DNA from: Kitasatospora sp. Root107
Lineage (GTDB): Bacteria; Actinomycetota; Actinomycetes; Streptomycetales; Streptomycetaceae
Assembly: GCF_001424875.1 (NCBI RefSeq)
Contig: NZ_LMCT01000010.1
Span: 13,206-77,205 of the forward strand
DNA length: 64,000 nucleotides
Direction of reading: 5' to 3'
Below are positions 34,114-45,074 of the stretch, piece after piece. The notes under the pieces are model-generated. The model searched no databases and was not told where the DNA came from. It saw nothing but the letters and a program-made list of their open reading frames with translations. A program made the position numbers and the translations under genes. Within the stretch, counting starts at the first letter, position 1. Every line of letters starts with the position of its first letter.

Positions 34114-35937
34114 ATGGCGACTCCCTCCTTCGAAGACACCGAAGACTTCACCGACGCCGACCGCGGTTTCCTGGAGGCCCTGGAACCCGCGATCGTCACC
34201 GACGCGACCGGCCGGGTGGTCTGGGACAACGACGCGTACGCCTTCCTCCAGAAGGACTGCCCGGAGACCGCGAACCCCAGCCTCTGGCGGCAGAGCCAAC
34301 TCAGCGCCCGGCAGGGTCTGTTCAAGGTCACCGAGGGCATCTACCAGGTGCGCGGCCTGGATCTCTCCAACATGACCCTGGTCGAGGGCGACCAGGGCGT
34401 GATCGTGATCGACCCGCTGATCTCCGCCGAGACCGCCACCGCCGCGCTGGCGCTGTACCGCCGCAACCGGGGCGACCGCCCGGTCACCGGCCTGATCTAC
34501 ACCCACTCGCACGGCGACCACTTCGGCGGCGCCCGGGGCGTCGTCCCGCACGGCCACGAACCGGTGCCGGTAATCGCCCCGGTCGGCTTCCTGGAGCACG
34601 CGGTCAGCGAGAACGTGTACGCCGGCAACGCGATGACCCGACGGGCCGTCTACATGTACGGCGCCGGGCTGCCCAAGGCCCCCGACGGCCAGATCGGCAC
34701 CGGGCTCGGGATGACCACGTCGACCGGCACCATCACGCTGATCGCGCCCACCGTGGACATCACCGAGACCGGCCAGGAGGAGGTGGTGGACGGCGTCCGG
34801 ATCGTCTTCCACCTCACCCCCGGCACCGAGGCCCCGGCCGAGATGAACTTCCACTTCCCGCAGCGCAACGCCCTCTGCCTGGCCGAGAACGCCACCCACA
34901 ACATGCACAACGTGCTGACCCTGCGCGGCGCGGTGGTCCGGGACGCCCGGGTCTGGGCGCACTACCTGGACGAGGCCTGGCAGCTCTTCGGCGAGGACAC
35001 CGACGTCTCGTTCGCCTCGCACCACTGGCCGACCTGGGGCCGGGAGAAGATCGGCGAGTACCTCACCAAGCAGCGCGACCTCTACGCCTACCTGCACGAC
35101 CAGAGCCTGCGCCTGCTGAACACCGGACTGACCGGCCCGGAGATCGCCGAGGAGATCACCCTGCCGCCGGCCCTGGAACAGACCTGGGCCCTGCGCGGCT
35201 ACTACGGCTCACTCAGCCACAACGTGAAGGCGGTCTACCAGCGCTACATGGGCTGGTACGACGGCAACCCGGCCAACCTCTGGCCGCACCCGCCGGCCGA
35301 GCAGGCGGCCCGCTACGTCGAGCTGCTCGGCGGCCCGGACGCGACGGTGAGCCGGGCGCAGGAGTACGTGGCCAAGGACGACCTCCGGTTCGCCGCCACC
35401 CTGCTCAACCACGCGGTCTTCGCCGATCCGAAGCACTCCGGCGCCCGCGAGGCACTCGCCGCCGTCTACGACCGGCTCGGCCACGGCGCCGAGAACGGCA
35501 CCTGGCGGAACTTCTACCTGACCGCCGCGATGGAGCTGCGCGGCACACCCGCCACGGTGGACCTGAAGACGACCAACCCCGAGATGGCGATGGCCCTGAC
35601 GGTCGATCAGCTGATCGACTCGCTGGCGGTCCGGGTGAACGGGCCGCGCGCCTGGGACACCCCGCTCACCCTCGACTGGATCTTCACCGACCAACAGCGC
35701 GGCTGGCGGCTCACCCTCTCCAACGGCGCGCTGACCCACCGCAGCGCACCGGCCGGGCAGTCGCTCGGCGCGGGCGGGGCCGACCTGACGCTGACCCTGA
35801 CCAAGCCTCAGCTGCTCGGTCTGCTGGCCGGCCAACAGCCGGACGGGATCGAGCGGTCCGGCGACCCGCAGGCGCTGGCCCGGCTGTTCGCCGTGCTGGA
35901 CACCCCGGACCCGAACTTCGCGATCGTCACGCCGTAG
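34114..35937 (+). CDS. Alkyl sulfatase, SdsA1/BDS1-type metallo-beta-lactamase fold
   Basis: ATG at 34114 gives 607 residues. THSHGDHFGGARG (about 130-142) is the binuclear zinc motif; FHFPQRNALCLAENATHNMHN and ASHHWPTWG supply further ligands. A dimerisation region (about 390-480) and an SCP2-like C-terminal domain (about 490-607) complete the SdsA1 architecture. It hydrolyses alkyl sulfate esters. No signal peptide is visible. It lies outside the BGC. Confidence 0.9.
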   Translation: MATPSFEDTEDFTDADRGFLEALEPAIVTDATGRVVWDNDAYAFLQKDCPETANPSLWRQSQLSARQGLFKVTEGIYQVRGLDLSNMTLVEGDQGVIVIDPLISAETATAALALYRRNRGDRPVTGLIYTHSHGDHFGGARGVVPHGHEPVPVIAPVGFLEHAVSENVYAGNAMTRRAVYMYGAGLPKAPDGQIGTGLGMTTSTGTITLIAPTVDITETGQEEVVDGVRIVFHLTPGTEAPAEMNFHFPQRNALCLAENATHNMHNVLTLRGAVVRDARVWAHYLDEAWQLFGEDTDVSFASHHWPTWGREKIGEYLTKQRDLYAYLHDQSLRLLNTGLTGPEIAEEITLPPALEQTWALRGYYGSLSHNVKAVYQRYMGWYDGNPANLWPHPPAEQAARYVELLGGPDATVSRAQEYVAKDDLRFAATLLNHAVFADPKHSGAREALAAVYDRLGHGAENGTWRNFYLTAAMELRGTPATVDLKTTNPEMAMALTVDQLIDSLAVRVNGPRAWDTPLTLDWIFTDQQRGWRLTLSNGALTHRSAPAGQSLGAGGADLTLTLTKPQLLGLLAGQQPDGIERSGDPQALARLFAVLDTPDPNFAIVTP

Positions 35938-35944
35938 ACATGCC

Positions 35945-35972
35945 GAAGGGGGCCCCGCCCGGGGCCCCCTTC
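35945..35972. terminator. Bidirectional terminator between convergent genes
   Basis: GAAGGGGGCCCC (35945-35956) pairs perfectly with GGGGCCCCCTTC (35961-35972) around a four-base loop, just after the sulfatase stop and before the end of the convergent DedA gene. Confidence 0.85.
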
Positions 35973-35985
35973 GTCGTGCGTGTGC

Positions 35986-36693
35986 TCAGCCCTTGCGGTG
36001 CCGGCCGCTGGAGACCGGGTCGCCGCTCTCCGCGGCGGCCGCCCTCTTCTTCTTCCGCTCGCGCAGCACCTCGAAGATGATCGGCGAGACCGAGACCAGG
36101 ATGATCAGCGCCATCGCCGGGATCAGGTACCGGTCGATCACCGGCGCGAGCTGGTCACCGGTGAAGTAGCCGATCAGCAGCATCGACTCGGTCCACAGCA
36201 CCCCGCCGACCACGTTCCAGACGAAGAAGGTCTTGGCCGGCATCTCCAGGGTCCCCGCGACCGGGTTCAGGAAGGTGCGGACGATCGGGATGAAGCGGGC
36301 CAGCACCACGGCCTTGGCCGGGCCGAACTTCTCGAAGTACTCCTCCGCCTTCACCACGTACTCGCGGCGGAAGATCTTCGAGTTCGGCTTGTCGAACAGC
36401 CGCGGGCCGACCCTGGCCCCGAAGTAGTGCCCGAGCTGGGCCCCCGCGACGGCGCAGACCGGCGCGCCCACCAGCAGCAGCGCGATCGACATCTGGGCGC
36501 CCTCGCCCAGGACGGAGGAGGCGGCCGAGGAGGCGGCCACCCCGGCCAGGATCAGCAGCGAGTCGCCCGGGAAGAAGAACCCGACCAGCAGGCCGGTCTC
36601 GGCGAAGATGATCGCCAGAATGCCGATCGCACCCACCGATGCGACAAGGGCTTTGGCGTCAAGCAGATTGACGGCGAGCTGGTTGTAGTCCAC
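35986..36693 (-). CDS. DedA family membrane protein
   Basis: A GTG at 36693 (VDYNQLAVNLL...) gives 235 residues, the normal DedA length; longer upstream starts are unlikely. The motifs FAETGLLVGFFFPGDSLL and ARFIPIVRTFLNPVAGT are characteristic, with about five hydrophobic segments and a basic C-terminus (RKKKR). DedA proteins act in the membrane, and some are lipid-carrier flippases. The specific role here is unknown. Confidence 0.9.
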   Translation of the reverse strand: MDYNQLAVNLLDAKALVASVGAIGILAIIFAETGLLVGFFFPGDSLLILAGVAASSAASSVLGEGAQMSIALLLVGAPVCAVAGAQLGHYFGARVGPRLFDKPNSKIFRREYVVKAEEYFEKFGPAKAVVLARFIPIVRTFLNPVAGTLEMPAKTFFVWNVVGGVLWTESMLLIGYFTGDQLAPVIDRYLIPAMALIILVSVSPIIFEVLRERKKKRAAAAESGDPVSSGRHRKG

Positions 36694-37016
36694 GGGCGCA
36701 GGATAGCGCCCCCGCCTTACGAGAGGCTCAACGTCCCTCCCGTACCGGCGCCCTCGACCCCCTCTCCCGCCGCCGTCCGTCCCAACCAGCGGGCCGTGGG
36801 GTGACCCGGGGCGGGAGTCTGGGAAGATGGCACAGGTGTCCGGCCCGCGGTAGCGCCCACCCTCAGTGCACACCGCGACGGACTCCGTCGAACCGAGGTA
36901 CCACCAGCCGCACCGCAGAGCCGCGTCGGCGTTCCCGGTACCGCGCGTCGTACCGAAGGCGTACCGAGCGTCGGACAGGTCGTCCGTACGCCGAGCACCG
37001 ACAGGAGCGGATTCGC
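36694..37016 (+). promoter_or_regulatory. Intergenic region between dedA and fba
   Basis: About 320 bases separate the divergent dedA and fba genes. No convincing gene is seen. It should hold both promoters. ACAGGAGCGGATTCGC (37001-37016) supplies the fba ribosome site. Confidence 0.4.
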
Positions 37017-38039
37017 ATGCCCATCGCAACTCCCGAGGTCTACAACGAGATGCTGGACCGGGCCAAGGCGGGCAAGTTCGCCTACCCGGCCATCAACGTC
37101 ACCTCGACCCAGACCCTGCACGCCGCGCTGCGCGGCTTCGCCGAGGCCGAGAGCGACGGCATCGTCCAGATCTCCACCGGTGGTGCGGAGTTCCTGGGTG
37201 GCCAGCACAGCAAGGACATGGTGACCGGCGCCGTCGCGCTCGCCGAGTTCGCCCACATCGTGGCCGCCAAGTACGACGTCACCGTCGCGCTGCACACGGA
37301 CCACTGCCCCAAGGACAAGCTGGACGGCTACGTCCGCCCGCTGCTCGCCATCTCCGCCGAGCGCGTGAAGAACGGTCAGAACCCGCTCTTCCAGTCGCAC
37401 ATGTGGGACGGCTCGGCCGAGACCCTGGCCGACAACCTGGCCATCGGCCGGGAGCTGCTGGCCCAGGCCAAGGCCGCGAAGATCATCCTCGAGGTCGAGA
37501 TCACCCCGACCGGTGGCGAGGAGGACGGTGTCTCGCACGAGATCAACGACGAGCTGTACACCACGGTGAACGACGCCGTCCGCACCGCCGAGGCGCTCGG
37601 CCTGGGCGAGCAGGGCCGCTACCTGCTGGCCGCCTCGTTCGGCAACGTGCACGGCGTGTACAAGCCGGGCAACGTCGTGCTCAAGCCGGAGCTGCTCCGC
37701 GAGCTGCAGGACGAGATCGGCAAGCAGTACGGCAAGAAGGACCCGTTCGACTTCGTCTTCCACGGCGGCTCGGGCTCCACCGCCGAGGAGATCGCCACCG
37801 CGCTGGAGAACGGCGTCGTGAAGATGAACCTCGACACCGACACCCAGTACGCCTTCACCCGCCCGATCGTGGACCACGTGTTCCGCAACTACAGCGGCGT
37901 GCTGAAGGTCGACGGCGAGGTCGGCACCAAGAGCACCTACGACCCGCGCACCTGGGGCAAGCTGGCCGAGGCCGGCATGGCAGCCCGCGTGGTCGAGGCG
38001 ACCCAGGCCCTGCGTTCCGCGGGTACCCGGATCAAGTAG
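37017..38039 (+). CDS. fba: Class II fructose-bisphosphate aldolase
   Basis: ATG at 37017 follows AGGAG. The 340 residues match the FbaA type: ALHTDHCPKDKLDGY holds zinc ligands, then EVEITPTGGEEDGVSHE and FHGGSGSTAEEI binds the phosphate of the substrate. It cleaves fructose-1,6-bisphosphate in glycolysis. A strong terminator follows. Confidence 0.96.
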   Translation: MPIATPEVYNEMLDRAKAGKFAYPAINVTSTQTLHAALRGFAEAESDGIVQISTGGAEFLGGQHSKDMVTGAVALAEFAHIVAAKYDVTVALHTDHCPKDKLDGYVRPLLAISAERVKNGQNPLFQSHMWDGSAETLADNLAIGRELLAQAKAAKIILEVEITPTGGEEDGVSHEINDELYTTVNDAVRTAEALGLGEQGRYLLAASFGNVHGVYKPGNVVLKPELLRELQDEIGKQYGKKDPFDFVFHGGSGSTAEEIATALENGVVKMNLDTDTQYAFTRPIVDHVFRNYSGVLKVDGEVGTKSTYDPRTWGKLAEAGMAARVVEATQALRSAGTRIK

Positions 38040-38054
38040 TCGGTAGTTCCGTAC

Positions 38055-38097
38055 GACGGAGCCCCCTCGACCCTTTCCCGGTCGAGGGGGCTCCGTC
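38055..38097. terminator. Terminator after fba
   Basis: Arms of about 18 bases (38055-38072 and 38080-38097, with cores GGAGCCCCCTCGACC and GGTCGAGGGGGCTCC) form a perfect stem with a seven-base loop. It can serve both fba and the convergent DUF3151 gene. Confidence 0.88.
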
Positions 38098-38121
38098 ATG
38101 TCCGGACCGCTACTGCTTCGA

Positions 38122-38541
38122 CTACTGCTTCAGCTCGGCGTACGCCTCGGCGCTGCTGTCCTTGAGGAAGGTCCAGCAGCGGTCGGCCTCCTCGGTCTCC
38201 TGGATCGACTCGGCGGCCCGGGCCAGCCCGGCCAGGCAGCGCAGGAAGCCGCGGTTGCCCCGGTGGTCCCACGGCACCGGACCGTGGCCCTTCCAGCCGG
38301 CCCGCCGCAGCGAGTCCAGACCACGGTGGTAGCCGGTCCTGGCGTACGCGTAGGACTCGACCACCCGGCCGGCGTCGAAGGCGTCGTCGGCCAGCATCGC
38401 CCAGGCCAGCGAGAAGGTCGGGAACGCTGCGGCGACCTGGGTCGGCGAGGCCGACTCCTCGCCCAGCATCCGGTAGGGCTGCTCGTCCTCCGGCAGTCGG
38501 GTCGGCTCGGGACCGCCGAGGAGGTTCTGGTGAATGCTCAT
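38122..38541 (-). CDS. DUF3151 domain protein
   Basis: ATG at 38541 gives 139 residues beginning MSIHQNLLGGPEPTRLP, with ARTGYHRGLDSLRRAGW and RGFLRCLAGLARAA. This is the actinobacterial DUF3151 family, often found next to fba as here. Function unknown. Confidence 0.8.
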   Translation of the reverse strand: MSIHQNLLGGPEPTRLPEDEQPYRMLGEESASPTQVAAAFPTFSLAWAMLADDAFDAGRVVESYAYARTGYHRGLDSLRRAGWKGHGPVPWDHRGNRGFLRCLAGLARAAESIQETEEADRCWTFLKDSSAEAYAELKQ

Positions 38542-38732
38542 ACCTGCAGTCTGCCAGCCGAGCCGACCGGGTCAACCACGACCGATGGGCGGTACCACGA
38601 AGATCCTGTGCCCGGCCACCGGTCGGACAGCACCGCAGGGTCCGGGCCCGGCTCTCCGGAACTGCCGGGGCTGCGGGTATCGTCCTGGTCGACAGTGCGT
38701 CAGTTCTATCGGCCGACCAGAGAGCTTCCGTA

Positions 38733-39587
38733 GTGCGAGCCAACCCCAGCAGCTCCCCCGCCCCGAGCCGTCGGCGCGCCGCCAGCGCGCGGCGGCGGAA
38801 GCAGCGGGTACGGCGGCGGCGACGGGTGCTCGCGGTCGGTCTGGTCGCCGTACTGGCCGTGCTCGGCGGTGCCGCCTACCAGCTGGCCGGTGACTCCGAC
38901 GGGACGCCGGTCGGCGCACCCACCACACAGGCCCGGGCGGTCCCGGCCGCGGAGTCCCCCGTCGCCACCACTCCCCCGCCCGTCGAACCCACACCGACGC
39001 CCGCCGCCACCCCGGTGGTCGAGGGGAAGGGCCTCGGCACCTTCACCACCGTCCAGGCGAACGGGCCGGTGGCCGGCAAGGGCGAGACCCTGCGCAAGTA
39101 CCGGGTGGAGGTCGAGGACGGGATCGGGATCGACGCCGCGACCGCCGCCACGCAGGTGCAGAACATACTGGCGGACAAGCGGAGTTGGACCACCGACGGG
39201 AAGAACTCGTTCCAGCTGGTGGCGTCCGGCAGCTACGACTTCACGGTGAAGATCGCCTCCCCGGAGACGGTGGACAAGATCTGCGCCACGGCCGGGCTGG
39301 ACACCGGCGGCGAGGTGAACTGCAACGTGGACCGCCAGGTGATGGTCAACGTCAAGCGCTGGAACACCGGTTCACCGAAGTTCAGCGGCCCGATCGAGGA
39401 GTACCGAGCCCTGATCATCAACCACGAGGTCGGCCACCGGATCGGCCGCAACCACCTCGGCTGCCCCGGCAAGGGCCAGCCGGCCCCGGCGATGATGCAG
39501 CAGATCTACGGCCTGGAGGGCTGCGTCTCCAACGCCTGGCCGTACTCGGAGGCCGGCAAGTACCTCAGCGGGCCCGCGCGACCGTAG
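38733..39587 (+). CDS. DUF3152 protein, membrane-anchored putative zinc peptidase
   Basis: GTG at 38733 gives 284 residues. A very basic N-terminus (RRRKQRVRRRRR) is followed by one membrane segment (about 32-50), a Thr/Pro-rich linker (about 55-95) and a globular extracellular domain. HEVGHRIGRNHLGC (about 230-243) resembles the extended metzincin motif HExxHxxGxxH. Catalysis is likely but unproven. Confidence 0.78.
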   Translation: MRANPSSSPAPSRRRAASARRRKQRVRRRRRVLAVGLVAVLAVLGGAAYQLAGDSDGTPVGAPTTQARAVPAAESPVATTPPPVEPTPTPAATPVVEGKGLGTFTTVQANGPVAGKGETLRKYRVEVEDGIGIDAATAATQVQNILADKRSWTTDGKNSFQLVASGSYDFTVKIASPETVDKICATAGLDTGGEVNCNVDRQVMVNVKRWNTGSPKFSGPIEEYRALIINHEVGHRIGRNHLGCPGKGQPAPAMMQQIYGLEGCVSNAWPYSEAGKYLSGPARP

Positions 39588-39605
39588 TCGAGGCACACGG
39601 GGCGC

Positions 39606-39730
39606 ACCACCAGGGGCTCGGGGAACTGCGAGGAGATCTGGCGTTCGGGCCACTGCGAAAGCGCCTGGCCACCCACGCACGGATCACCATTTCCGAGGTC
39701 GGCGTCGCAGTTCCCCGAGCCCCTGGTGGT
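39606..39730. repeat. Inverted-repeat element related to the copy at 48767
   Basis: Perfect 26-base inverted arms (39606-39631 and 39705-39730) contain the word AGGGGCTCGGGGAACTGCGA and flank about 73 bases. The right arm plus adjacent bases (39694-39727) matches 48767-48800 in opposite orientation over about 34 bases. This looks like a dispersed non-coding Streptomyces repeat, MITE-like in shape; no transposase is present. Confidence 0.75.
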
Positions 39731-39755
39731 AGATGCTGGAGCACCTGCCAGAAGT

Positions 39756-40589
39756 TCAGCCCATGATCGGCAGGTACTCCGCCAGGTCGCTGCGCTCGCC
39801 GCTGGCGTGCACCGCGACGTCGACCACCTCGGCCCAGCTGGTGCGGCCGGTGGCGAGGCGGATCCAGGTGATCGGGTCGGTCTCCACCACGTTGGGCGGG
39901 GTGCCCCGGGTGTGCCGGGGGCCGGGGACGGCCTGGACGACCGCGTACGGCGGGATGCGCAGCTCGACCGCACCGCCCGGGACCTGGTCCGCGAAGGCGT
40001 CCGCCAGCAGGCGGGTGACGGCGGCCAGGGCCTGCCGGTCGTGCGGGAATTCGGGCCGGTCGAGGGCGGCCGCCAGGTCGTCCGCGTGCACCACCGTCTC
40101 GACCAGCCGGGTGACCAGGAAGTCGGTCAGCAGGATCGGCCCGAACCGGATCACGAACCGCCGTGCGGGATCGGCGACTTCGGGCCGCTCCAGGGTCTCC
40201 AGCAGCAGGTCGCAGGCGCGGTCGAACTCCTTCGCCACCTCCGCCGGGGAGCCCGCGAAGGCACCCTCCGCGTGCTCCTGCACGGCGGCGTCGATCGCGG
40301 CGGCGGCCGTCCTGGTCAGGCCGACCCACTGCACCAGCGAGAGCGGTGCGCCGTCCGGCACCGGCTGCTCCAGGTGCCGGGGCAGCCAGTCCAGGCAGAA
40401 GCCCAGGTGCGCGACCAACAGCCGGACGTTCCAGTCCCCGAGCCTGGTGGGCCGGTCGAACAACGCAGCGGCGTCCGGCCGGGCGCACAGCTCGTGCACC
40501 ACACCGCGCAGCGCCTCGGTCTGCCCGGCCAGGGCGGACCGCACCTTGGCGGAGTCGTAACTACGGGGACGGTTCGCGGAGTTCGCCAT
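39756..40589 (-). CDS. Maleylpyruvate isomerase-type DinB-fold protein (TIGR03083-like)
   Basis: ATG at 40589 gives 277 residues. RPTRLGDWNVRLLVAHLGFCLDWL and TRLVETVVHADDLA hold the conserved His residues of the DinB/mycothiol-dependent metal-binding helical bundle, followed by an SCP2-like C-terminal domain. These proteins use mycothiol as cofactor in actinobacteria. The substrate is unknown. Confidence 0.78.
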   Translation of the reverse strand: MANSANRPRSYDSAKVRSALAGQTEALRGVVHELCARPDAAALFDRPTRLGDWNVRLLVAHLGFCLDWLPRHLEQPVPDGAPLSLVQWVGLTRTAAAAIDAAVQEHAEGAFAGSPAEVAKEFDRACDLLLETLERPEVADPARRFVIRFGPILLTDFLVTRLVETVVHADDLAAALDRPEFPHDRQALAAVTRLLADAFADQVPGGAVELRIPPYAVVQAVPGPRHTRGTPPNVVETDPITWIRLATGRTSWAEVVDVAVHASGERSDLAEYLPIMG

Positions 40590-40603
40590 TGCGCGAGCGT
40601 ACC

Positions 40604-40634
40604 GAAGGGGCGACCCGAACCGGGCCGCCCCTTC
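40604..40634. terminator. Terminator after purL
   Basis: GAAGGGGCG (40604-40612) pairs with CGCCCCTTC (40626-40634), placed between the DinB-fold gene start and the end of purL on the minus strand. Confidence 0.75.
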
Positions 40635-40650
40635 GACTACTGAGACGCCG

Positions 40651-42905
<2,255 letters not shown>

Positions 42906-42906
<1 letters not shown>

Positions 42907-43583
42907 CAGGCGTTCACCAACTGCTTGAGGACGGAAGTGAAGAAGCCCAGGCCCTCGGTGCTCGGGCCGGTGAGCGGCTCGACCGCGTGCTCGGGGTGCG
43001 GCATCAGACCGACGACATTGCCGGCGGCGTTGGTGATGCCGGCGATATCGCGGTAGGAACCGTTCGGGTTGACGTCGAGGTAACGGGCCACGATCCGGCC
43101 CTCTGCCTCGAGTTGGTCCAGCACGTGCCCGTCGGCGACGAAGCGGCCCTCGCCGTTCTTCAGCGGGACGACGATTTCCTGCCCGGCCGAGTAATCCCGG
43201 GTCCAGGCGGTCTCGGCGTTCTCGATCCGCAGCTTCTGGTCGCGGCAGACGAAGTGCAGCGAGTCGTTGCGGGTGAGCGCGCCGGGCAGCAGGTGCGATT
43301 CGCAGAGCACCTGGAAGCCGTTGCAGATACCGAGGACCGGCATTCCCAGCTTCGCCTGCTCGATGATGGTGTCCATCACCGGGGAGAAGCGGGAGATCGC
43401 GCCGCAGCGCAGATAGTCGCCGTAACTGAATCCACCCGGGAGGACGACTGCGTCGACCTGGTGGAGATCCTTGTCACGGTGCCAGAGGGCGACCGGCTCG
43501 GCGCCGGCCAGCCGGACCGCACGCTGGGCGTCGCGGTCGTCGAGGGAACCGGGGAAAGTGACGACGCCGACGCGAGTGGTCAC
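42906..43583 (-). CDS. purQ: Phosphoribosylformylglycinamidine synthase subunit I (glutaminase)
   Basis: The 225-residue class I glutamine amidotransferase has catalytic Cys in [11 protein letters not shown] and His/Glu in [13 protein letters not shown]. It overlaps purS by 4 bases and purL by 1, a translationally coupled purS-purQ-purL operon. Confidence 0.97.
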
Positions 43584-43840
43584 TTCCCCTCCTCCTCTAC
43601 CCGGACGGTGAAGTCCTCGATCACGGTGTTGGCGAGGAAGGTCTCGGCGGCTTCCCGGATCCGGGCGAGCGCGGCGTCGTCGACCGGACCCTCCAGCTCC
43701 AGTTCGAATCGCTTGCCCTGACGGACATCGGCGATCCCGGCGAATCCAAGACGCGGCAGTGCACGCTGCACCGCCTGGCCCTGGGGGTCGAGGATCTCGG
43801 GCTTGAGCATGACGTCGACTACGACGCGAGCCACTGGCAC
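43580..43840 (-). CDS. purS: Phosphoribosylformylglycinamidine synthase subunit PurS
   Basis: GTG at 43840 gives 86 residues: [22 protein letters not shown] and FTVRVEEE are typical of PurS, which holds PurL and PurQ together. It is the first gene of the operon; its promoter lies in 43841-44100. Confidence 0.95.
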   Translation of the reverse strand: MPVARVVVDVMLKPEILDPQGQAVQRALPRLGFAGIADVRQGKRFELELEGPVDDAALARIREAAETFLANTVIEDFTVRVEEEGK

Positions 43841-44299
43841 TCCCGGTGGTGTGGTGCGTGAGGCGGGGGACCTCCAGACTACCGGGGCATTCGGGCGACT
43901 TTGCTGGCCGGGCCGGGTCCGGAGAGGGCGACGCGCGTAGACCTTTGCCCCTTACGTCCCAAGGGTTCCGCCCTACCCACTGCCCGCGACGGCCTCCCTT
44001 TACGCCGGATTCCGCAGCCGCTTCTGGAACGCCCGAATACCGGCACTACGGGACAGAACGACCATCCACATCACCCGCTATCACCCACCGGCGAACACAC
44101 GTGAATATCCGGAAAAGAAAGCAGGACTCTTCGATTTCGGCCCGCTTTGGGTGCAGAATAGGGCCACCGGTGACGGCGAGTGCTGCGTATCCAGCGCGGC
44201 TTCCTGCCTGCCCGCAAGCGCCCGCGTGACTGGTGCACATCGGGCCGCCCGGGCGCATCCCGCATCCGGCGGCCGAATTGCCCGAGAGGATCGACACCC
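43841..44299. promoter_or_regulatory. Divergent promoter region between purS and lsr2
   Basis: About 460 bases without a convincing gene separate the purS and lsr2 starts. The part next to lsr2 (44080-44170) is AT-richer. GAGAGGATC (44284-44292) is the lsr2 ribosome site. No riboswitch fold is apparent. Confidence 0.4.
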
Positions 44300-44617
44300 A
44301 TGGCTCAGCGTGTAGTTGTCACGCTCTCCGACGACCTGGACGGCGGCGCCGCCGCCGAGACCGTTCACTTCGGCGTGGACGGAAAGTCGTACGAGATCGA
44401 CCTGTCCCTGGACAACGCGGAGAAGCTGCGGGAGGCCCTCGCCCCGTTCGTCGCGGCCGGCCGCCGGCAGAGCCGCGCCGGAAAGTCCTTCCGCCGCACC
44501 GCCCTCACCCCGGACCCGGCCGCCGTGCGCGCCTGGGCCCAGTCCCGCGGCATGGAGCTGCCCGCCCGGGGCCGCATTCCCAAGCACGTCTACGAGTCCT
44601 TCGCCGAGGCCAACTGA
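44300..44617 (+). CDS. lsr2: Lsr2 nucleoid-associated protein
   Basis: ATG at 44300 follows GAGAGGATC. The 105 residues show the N-terminal dimerisation domain (MAQRVVVTLSDDLDG, then YEIDLSLDNAEKLREALAPF) and the C-terminal AT-hook-like domain with ARGRIP. Lsr2 silences AT-rich DNA, including specialised-metabolite clusters, in actinobacteria. Neighbouring purS matches Streptomyces gene order. Confidence 0.95.
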   Translation: MAQRVVVTLSDDLDGGAAAETVHFGVDGKSYEIDLSLDNAEKLREALAPFVAAGRRQSRAGKSFRRTALTPDPAAVRAWAQSRGMELPARGRIPKHVYESFAEAN

Positions 44618-44634
44618 CCTGGCCCGACCGGCTC

Positions 44635-44676
44635 GTCGCCCCACCCCGACCGCCCCGGCGGAAAGGGTGGGGCGAC
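44635..44676. terminator. Terminator after lsr2
   Basis: GTCGCCCCACCC (44635-44646) pairs perfectly with GGGTGGGGCGAC (44665-44676). It begins 18 bases after the lsr2 stop. Confidence 0.75.
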
Positions 44677-44693
44677 CACTCGTTCCGATGGGG

Positions 44694-44699
44694 TAGAGT
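44694..44699 (+). promoter_or_regulatory. Candidate -10 box of tRNA promoter
   Basis: TAGAGT at 44694-44699 matches the actinobacterial -10 consensus TAnnnT and lies about 57 bases before the first tRNA. The -35 is not clear. Confidence 0.4.
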
Positions 44700-44756
44700 T
44701 CTTTCTGTCGCCAAGCCGGGAGACCGGAAGGCGGCCGGTGCTTCAAGAAGCACCGT

Positions 44757-44829
44757 GCGGACGTGGCTCAGTTGGTAGAGCATCACCTTGCCAAGGTGAG
44801 GGTCGCGAGTTCGAATCTCGTCGTCCGCT
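44757..44829 (+). tRNA. tRNA-Gly (GCC), copy 1
   Basis: This 73-base cloverleaf has acceptor stem GCGGACG/CGTCCGC, D-loop GGCTCAGTTGGTAGAGC, anticodon stem TCACC/GGTGA with loop TTGCCAA (anticodon GCC) and T-arm GGTTCGAATC-like sequence (GAGTTCGAATCTC). CCA is not encoded. Confidence 0.97.
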
Positions 44830-44854
44830 CGCAGTGAAAACAACCGAAGATCGT

Positions 44855-44927
44855 GCGGACGTGGCTCAGTTGGTAGAGCATCACCTTGCCAAGGTGAGGG
44901 TCGCGAGTTCGAATCTCGTCGTCCGCT
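44855..44927 (+). tRNA. tRNA-Gly (GCC), copy 2
   Basis: Identical to the copy at 44757 over all 73 bases, 25 bases downstream, so the pair is probably made as one precursor. tRNA genes are common integration targets, but no integrase or attachment repeat is seen here. Confidence 0.97.
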
Positions 44928-44932
44928 CAGTT

Positions 44933-44961
44933 GAAGGGCCCCCTCATCGAGGGGGCCCTTC
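44933..44961. terminator. Terminator of the tRNA-Gly pair
   Basis: GAAGGGCCCCCTC (44933-44945) pairs perfectly with GAGGGGGCCCTTC (44949-44961) around a three-base loop, 6 bases after the second tRNA. Confidence 0.9.
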
Positions 44962-45074
44962 GTCGTGTTCGCCGCCACCCACTGACATTTGTCACCGCCG
45001 ACCCGTGTGAACGCGGCCCTGACCGGTGACCGCACGCACTGCCCACCGGGCCGCCCCGCCGGGAGGCTTGGGGC

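Noticed and set aside
39606..39730. Insertion sequence or integrative element
   Set aside because: No transposase, no target-site duplication that I can see, and only about 125 bases; listed as a dispersed repeat.
44757..44927. tRNA-Gly as attachment site of the BGC or another island
   Set aside because: No integrase or partial tRNA repeat nearby, and the BGC lies 15 kb away on the other side of core genes.
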